Below, piece by piece: positions 5,775-6,258 of a stretch of DNA of 6,258 bases. The first letter of the stretch is position 1, and each line of letters begins with the position of its first letter. The stretch comes from Lentisphaeria bacterium (GTDB lineage Bacteria; Verrucomicrobiota; Lentisphaeria; Victivallales; UBA1829): the NCBI GenBank assembly GCA_019408975.1, contig DXVA01000043.1:9546-15803 (forward strand). Direction: 5' to 3'. The notes below the pieces were generated by a model that was not told where the DNA came from, did not search any database, and worked only from the letters and a program-made list of their open reading frames with translations. The translations under genes and the position numbers were made by a program.

Positions 5775-5805
5775 TGTTAAAATTGTGTTAAATTTCAGTC
5801 TGAAA
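5775..5805. promoter_or_regulatory. Operator-like repeats in the lgt/dedA divergent spacer
   Basis: TGTTAAA occurs at 5775-5781 and 5786-5792, a tandem repeat with an 11-bp (one-turn) period. Immediately after it, TTTCAG-T-CTGAAA (5793-5805) is a 13-bp inverted repeat with one central base. A further TACGG-TT-CCGTA (5763-5774) sits just upstream of the lgt start. No convincing -10/-35 pair for lgt could be chosen. These repeats may bind a regulator of one or both divergent genes, which is inference. Confidence 0.35.
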
Positions 5806-5843
5806 CTGGAAAAAAAGAAAACTAGAGGTAATGTAACACCACT

Positions 5844-5872
5844 TTGAAATTTTCATAACGGAAAATGATTAA
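5844..5872 (+). promoter_or_regulatory. Weak candidate promoter for the dedA-family gene
   Basis: TTGAAA (5844-5849, five of six matches to the -35 consensus) is followed after 17 bases by GATTAA (5867-5872), a poor -10. The start would be only about 18 bases before the gene. The rest of the spacer 5760-5896 is AT-rich, without coding potential. Confidence 0.22.
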
Positions 5873-5896
5873 AAAACAGTTAAAAAAAGGATCAAG

Positions 5897-6258
5897 ATGA
5901 CAGATATCATTGCCGGTCACATTGAGTTTGCCGCTTCTCATGCGGTTGTTTGGGGGTTCATCATCATATTCGTTTTTATGACGATTGAAAGCTCTTTCAT
6001 CCCGTTTCCCAGCGAGGTTGTGATGATTCCCGCCGGATTTCTGGCTTATCGCGGGGCATTGACTACCGGGATTCCGTGGCTTGATCTTGTCCTCGCCGTC
6101 TTCTTCGGTCTTCTCGGTTCTCTCGCCGGAGCTTATGTGAACTATTACCTTTCCGTCTGGCTGGGGCGTCCGTTTCTTCATAAATACGGCAAATATTTCT
6201 TCCTTTCGGAGGAGCATCTGGATCGTGCGGAGGAGATTTTCCGCAAATACGGAGATAT
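5897..6258 (+). CDS. DedA-family integral membrane protein, 3' end outside window
   Basis: The first 120 residues are present and the frame stays open to the right edge. DedA (SNARE-associated) proteins sit in the inner membrane and take part in lipid transport; some recycle undecaprenyl phosphate for cell-wall synthesis. ESSFIPFPSEVVMIPAG (31-47), with Glu31, Pro36, Pro38 and Glu40, is the family hallmark in the re-entrant region, after a hydrophobic segment at about 17-30. GLLGSLAGAYVNYYLSVWLGR (from 71), then KYGKYFFLSEEHLDRAEEIF (97-116), also matches the family. The later GRxxPxxR-type motif lies beyond the window. AAGGA (5887-5891) five bases before ATG 5897 supports the start. It is transcribed away from lgt, with which it shares a 137-base spacer. 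Which lipid it handles cannot be told from this fragment. Confidence 0.9.
   Translation, partial: MTDIIAGHIEFAASHAVVWGFIIIFVFMTIESSFIPFPSEVVMIPAGFLAYRGALTTGIPWLDLVLAVFFGLLGSLAGAYVNYYLSVWLGRPFLHKYGKYFFLSEEHLDRAEEIFRKYGD

Noticed and set aside
5055..5780. Long plus-strand open frame (241 codons) opposite lgt
   Set aside because: It is the antisense shadow of lgt: highly charged, without family motifs, while the opposite strand encodes a clear Lgt.
5822..6217. Minus-strand open frame of 131 codons at the right end
   Set aside because: It lies antisense to the DedA coding sequence and has no recognisable motif; the plus strand carries the DedA hallmark.
1..6258. Mobile element, CRISPR, tRNA, toxin-antitoxin or phage-defence system
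   Set aside because: No regularly spaced repeats, terminal inverted repeats with a transposase, tRNA-like fold or defence-type protein motif were seen; every sizeable gene belongs to a familiar family.

Overview
The window is ordinary bacterial chromosome: densely coding, moderately GC-rich in genes, with short AT-rich spacers and Shine-Dalgarno sites ahead of most genes. It holds seven protein-coding genes, six complete and one cut by the right edge. There is no tRNA, rRNA, CRISPR array, transposase, phage gene or toxin-antitoxin pair. An lgt gene implies diacylated lipoproteins, and a DedA protein fits any bacterium. An AraC-type regulator beside a stand-alone DegT-family aminotransferase, plus a cytosolic feruloyl/acetyl-esterase-like hydrolase, reminds me of carbohydrate-degrading members of the PVC group such as Lentisphaerota or Verrucomicrobiota. 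That placement is a weak impression, not a demonstration.

Layout. At 34-912 (+) is an AraC/XylS regulator with a cupin-like sensor. It converges on a DegT/DnrJ/EryC1/StrS aminotransferase at 993-2318 (-); the 80-base gap between them carries nested inverted repeats that could end transcription both ways. The aminotransferase has its own good promoter (2357-2385). A clear intrinsic terminator (2462-2502) separates it from a two-gene minus-strand operon of a HIT-family protein (3327-3821) and an alpha/beta hydrolase (2524-3327), whose stop and start share one base (TAATG). Upstream of that operon a 167-base spacer holds a possible extended -10 promoter, a 12-bp perfect palindrome and a leader that can fold over the HIT ribosome binding site. 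Next, also on the minus strand, are lgt (4923-5759) and an RluD-type pseudouridine synthase (3989-4945), overlapping by 23 bases. A 137-base AT-rich divergent spacer (5760-5896) separates lgt from a DedA-family membrane protein that starts at 5897 (+) and runs off the end.

How the genes work together. lgt and dedA, divergently arranged, both serve the cell envelope (lipoprotein lipidation; polyprenyl-phosphate or lipid transport). rluD is coupled to lgt only by position. HIT and the esterase are translationally coupled, but no common pathway is evident. The AraC regulator and the aminotransferase are convergent, so joint control cannot be assumed.

I looked for an undescribed system and did not find convincing evidence of one. 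The points most worth a second look are regulatory (the HIT leader, the operator-like repeats at the degT and lgt/dedA promoters) and two protein details: the Lgt active-site variant residues and the roughly 30-residue insertion in the DegT protein.
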